A stretch of 64,000 nt of DNA from Pelargonium nanum (Eukaryota > Streptophyta > Magnoliopsida > Geraniales > Geraniaceae): the NCBI GenBank assembly GCA_036897485.1, contig JAYMTF010000030.1, positions 1 to 64,000 on the forward strand, written 5' to 3'. The position numbers and the translations under genes were made by a program. How positions within the stretch are numbered: the first letter of the stretch is position 1; each line of letters opens with the position of its first letter. Shown in pieces: positions 62,700-64,000 of the stretch. The notes beneath the pieces are model-generated. The model did no database searches and was not told the origin of the DNA. It worked only from the letters and a program-made list of their open reading frames with translations.

Positions 62700-64000
62700 A
62701 TGGCGGACTTATCGCGCGGTGGCTCCAGCTTCTGGACTCAGGCCAATGCTCTTCTCCGAAAGAACCTAACCTTCCAGGTACTCCAATTTATCTATGTGTA
62801 TGTGCCTCTGTGCGGTGAGAGCTTTATGGTTCTGTATTGAGGAACAATTCGAATTCTGGGAAGTGATTGAGCTGTTAATTCTTGCTTGTTCATTAAGGTT
62901 TTACCTTTACTTTTTTTTTTGCCCTATCTTTGTTATTTTGTGTGTGTAGCTTTTGCTTTTGTGGATTATTTTGATTGCTTTGTAAGTAGTGTTAATCTTT
63001 GGATTAGACGAACTAACCTATGATGGGTTGTGTTTGCTTTCTTGGGTTCTGCTGATTCTTTTGGTTAATTGTTGGTTATGAAGTTAACTTTGGGATTAGG
63101 TGAGATAATAAATCATTGGCAGTGTTTGATTCAACTTTTTCCTCTTTTGTAATTTTGACTGAAAAGTTTTGTGCGAAAGTGACAGAATTACTATAAGGCC
63201 AAATGCAGTTTGGTATCCACAGTTTTCGATACGATTTTGGTTGCTGGTTTATGAATGATTTTCCATAAACAAGTTTTTTTTTTTTTTTTTTTTTTAAATT
63301 TAAAAACAATGATTAGAATTGGATTTTACTGGCTTAGATTTGAGTGAGCTGAAGTTCATATTCTTGCATGTCATTTTGTGTTACTATTTGAGACAAATGT
63401 AATGACATTGGCATCTGGTGCGTTTTGCAGAAACGGAATATAAGAACAAATATTCGTCTGATTTCCTTTCCATTTATTGTCTGCTTGCTGCTGGTTCTGA
63501 TCCAAGCTTTGGTGAACAATGAATTGGATAAGCCCAAAAATCAGTGCGGTTGTGTATGTATTGATACTAATGGAGATGGTCAGTGTGAGAGGGTTTGTGG
63601 GGTTCAGTATTCAACTTTGGATCAAGTAGCCACTTGTCCCATTGCCAATCCTCCGGAATGGCCTCCGCTCTTACAGATACCAGCCCCAGAGTTTCGAGCA
63701 GTCAGAACTTCTTCGATACCATTTACGGACTTGCCAGATGAATCGTGCAGGACAACAGGGTCTTGCCCTGTGACCATACTTGTCACTGGAAATAATCAAT
63801 CTCTTGGACAAAGTAGGCCTCTCTCTCGCTCATGCATGTTTGTTTATATTCTGTTTTATTGTTTCTATTTTGAGGATGATAAAAATCCTTGTTATCATCT
63901 ATTTTGACTCACGACTCTCTTTTTTATTTTGTTTTATTTATATTTATATAGCTTTGGGTGGGAGCATGTTTGCAACAAGTTCTTTCACTTTAAATTCCTC
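62700..64000 (+). CDS. ABC transporter A family, ABCA7-like half transporter (5' part, runs off the window)
   Basis: Exons 62700-62777 and 63431-63812 are complete and a third starts at 63952. The beginning MADLSRGGSSFWTQANALLR, then KNLTFQ, then KRNIRTNIRLISFPFIVC, is typical of the plant ABCA3-8 clade. The first membrane helix is FPFIVCLLLVLIQALVN. A cysteine-rich extracellular segment follows (QCGCVCIDTNGDGQCERVCG, then CPIANPPEWPPLLQIP), also a clade mark. The clade member nearest to Arabidopsis ABCA7 cannot be fixed from about 165 residues. It is oriented head to head with ABCA2. The nucleotide-binding domain lies beyond the window. Confidence 0.92.
63270..63294. repeat. Poly(T) tract in intron 1 of the second ABCA gene
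   Basis: A run of over 20 T lies 135 bases upstream of the exon 2 acceptor. It may be a retroposon tail remnant or simple slippage. Confidence 0.7.

Overview
The window is nuclear DNA of a flowering plant, most likely a core eudicot. The evidence is spliced genes with GT-AG and a few GC-AG introns, AT-rich spacers, plant-specific families (WRKY, IQ-domain, HIR, ankyrin-PGG, ABCA2-type half transporters) and a load of small plant transposons (hAT, MULE, Stowaway and Tourist MITEs, RTE and L1 LINE scraps, a tRNA-derived SINE, Copia fossils). I cannot name the species. I see no bacterial-type system, CRISPR array, rRNA, credible tRNA gene or gene cluster of a new kind.

Layout, left to right. 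0-3.3 kb: a hypersensitive-induced reaction (HIR, SPFH/band 7) gene, plus. 4.06-4.37 kb: a lysine-rich small protein, minus. 6.26-6.93 kb: a secreted peptide that is only the N-terminal domain of pectate lyases, plus. 8.7-9.9 kb: a conserved uncharacterised alpha-helical protein, minus. 10.6-11.5 kb: a Copia fossil. 11.8-19.6 kb: a 16-exon delta-1-pyrroline-5-carboxylate dehydrogenase gene (P5CDH, ALDH12A1), minus. 21.5-24.0 kb: a group IIb WRKY gene whose WRKY-domain exon lacks one base. 24.4-24.9 kb: an orphan acidic ORF, minus. 25.8-29.0 kb: an eight-exon gene for a 211-aa coiled-coil protein that fits the meiotic axis protein ASY4, minus. 30.0-33.0 kb: a six-exon gene for an uncharacterised basic protein, minus. 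33-38 kb: a repeat-rich spacer holding a hAT MITE inside a minisatellite. 38.4-44.8 kb: an IQD31/32-type calmodulin-binding scaffold gene, plus. 45.4-47.2 kb: an ankyrin-PGG membrane protein gene, plus. 48.6-55.4 kb: a 16-exon ABCA2 half transporter gene, minus. 55.4-62.5 kb: an AT-rich spacer with MITEs and a LINE scrap. 62.7 kb to the end: the first exons of a second ABCA half transporter (ABCA3-8 clade, ABCA7-like), plus.

The genes are independent loci rather than a pathway. Two links look ancestral. ABCA2 sits beside an ABCA3-8 clade gene, as on Arabidopsis chromosome 3. HIR sits near P5CDH, as I recall for Arabidopsis chromosome 5. Exon boundaries were worked out by hand from splice consensus, reading frame and remembered family sequences. 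Reading-frame phase closes across every multi-exon gene except the WRKY gene, where the break is a one-base deletion just after WRKYGQK.
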